DNA from: Bacteroidales bacterium | GTDB taxonomy: Bacteria > Bacteroidota > Bacteroidia > Bacteroidales > SMBSF39 | Direction: 5' to 3' | Assembly: GCA_021107685.1 (NCBI GenBank) | Contig: JAIOSH010000347.1 | Coordinates: 1 to 6,813, forward strand | Length of the DNA: 6,813 nucleotides | Shown: positions 6,709 through 6,813 of the stretch, piece by piece | Numbering within the stretch: the first letter of the stretch is position 1 | How the letters are laid out: every line of letters starts with the position of its first letter | Notes under the pieces: model-generated | Told to the model about the DNA's origin: nothing | The model's database searches: none | The model's input: only the letters and a program-made list of their open reading frames with translations | Made by a program: the position numbers and the translations under genes

Positions 6709-6813
6709 TTATTTTTTAAAACACTTAATTTTTTCTTTCAAAAACTTTTTCAATGCAAGTGGTTTGAGTATTTCAATATCTTCGCAAAGCCCGAGAACAA
6801 AGCGTCCTATGCC
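6709..6813 (-). CDS. WYL-domain transcriptional regulator, C-terminal 34 residues (5' part outside window)
   Basis: An open frame enters from the right edge and ends in TAA at 6711-6709. The 34 residues begin GIGRFVLGLCEDIEILKP and end in a lysine-rich helix (LKKFLKEKIKCFKK). This resembles the end of the WYL/WCX C-terminal extension, where an 'ILGFGEDVEVLEP' type strand is followed by a final helix. WYL proteins are usually HTH regulators that sense nucleotide-derived or nucleic-acid ligands through the WYL fold. They are common neighbours of CRISPR loci, and one is reported to repress a CRISPR array in Synechocystis. Located 105 bp upstream of cas8 in the same direction, it is a natural candidate regulator of the operon. 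Only a short tail is visible, so the call rests on that motif; a Cas6 C-terminus was considered and fits less well. Confidence 0.65.
   Translation of the reverse strand, partial: GIGRFVLGLCEDIEILKPLALKKFLKEKIKCFKK

Noticed and set aside
6709..6813. C-terminus of Cas6
   Set aside because: GIGRFVLG superficially recalls the Cas6 glycine-rich loop, but the EDIEILKP strand followed by a long lysine-rich helix matches the WYL extension and Cas6 should end soon after the loop.

Overview
The window looks like part of an AT-rich Bacteroidetes (or close relative) chromosome. The grounds are protein style (Bacteroidetes-type AbiEi, Cst1/Cst2-type Cas proteins), weak or absent Shine-Dalgarno sequences, and TAnnTTTG-like boxes ahead of the cas operon. 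Species cannot be named from sequence alone. All genes recognised lie on the minus strand and so read right to left.

Layout in transcription order. (1) 6813-6709: the last 34 codons of a WYL-domain protein, probably a transcriptional regulator. (2) 6708-6604: a short gap with two TAATTTTG boxes and a 12-bp imperfect tandem repeat, the best place for the cas promoter. (3) 6603-1027: a compact type I-B (Cst/Tneap-like) CRISPR effector operon, cas8b1 - cas7 - cas5 - cas3. The first three genes overlap (11 bp and 4 bp) and cas3 follows about 45 bp later. (4) 1026-732: a gene-free stretch ending in a 12-bp perfect inverted repeat. (5) 731-1: the amino-terminal 243 codons of an AbiEi-family antitoxin/repressor that runs off the left edge; its nucleotidyltransferase toxin partner (AbiEii) would be expected just outside the window.

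How the parts work together: Cas8, Cas7 and Cas5 would form the Cascade surveillance complex around a crRNA, and Cas3 (HD nuclease plus superfamily 2 helicase) would degrade the bound target DNA. No cas6, cas1, cas2, cas4 or repeat array is visible. The place after cas3, where related I-B operons often carry cas4-cas1-cas2, is taken by the AbiE-like module. The Cas8 has lost its CXXC zinc motif, and its C-terminal region has an internal ATG that could give a separate small (Cas11-like) subunit. The points most worth following are the effector-only locus beside an abortive-infection toxin-antitoxin gene, the operator-like palindrome before abiEi, and the WYL regulator next to the cas promoter.
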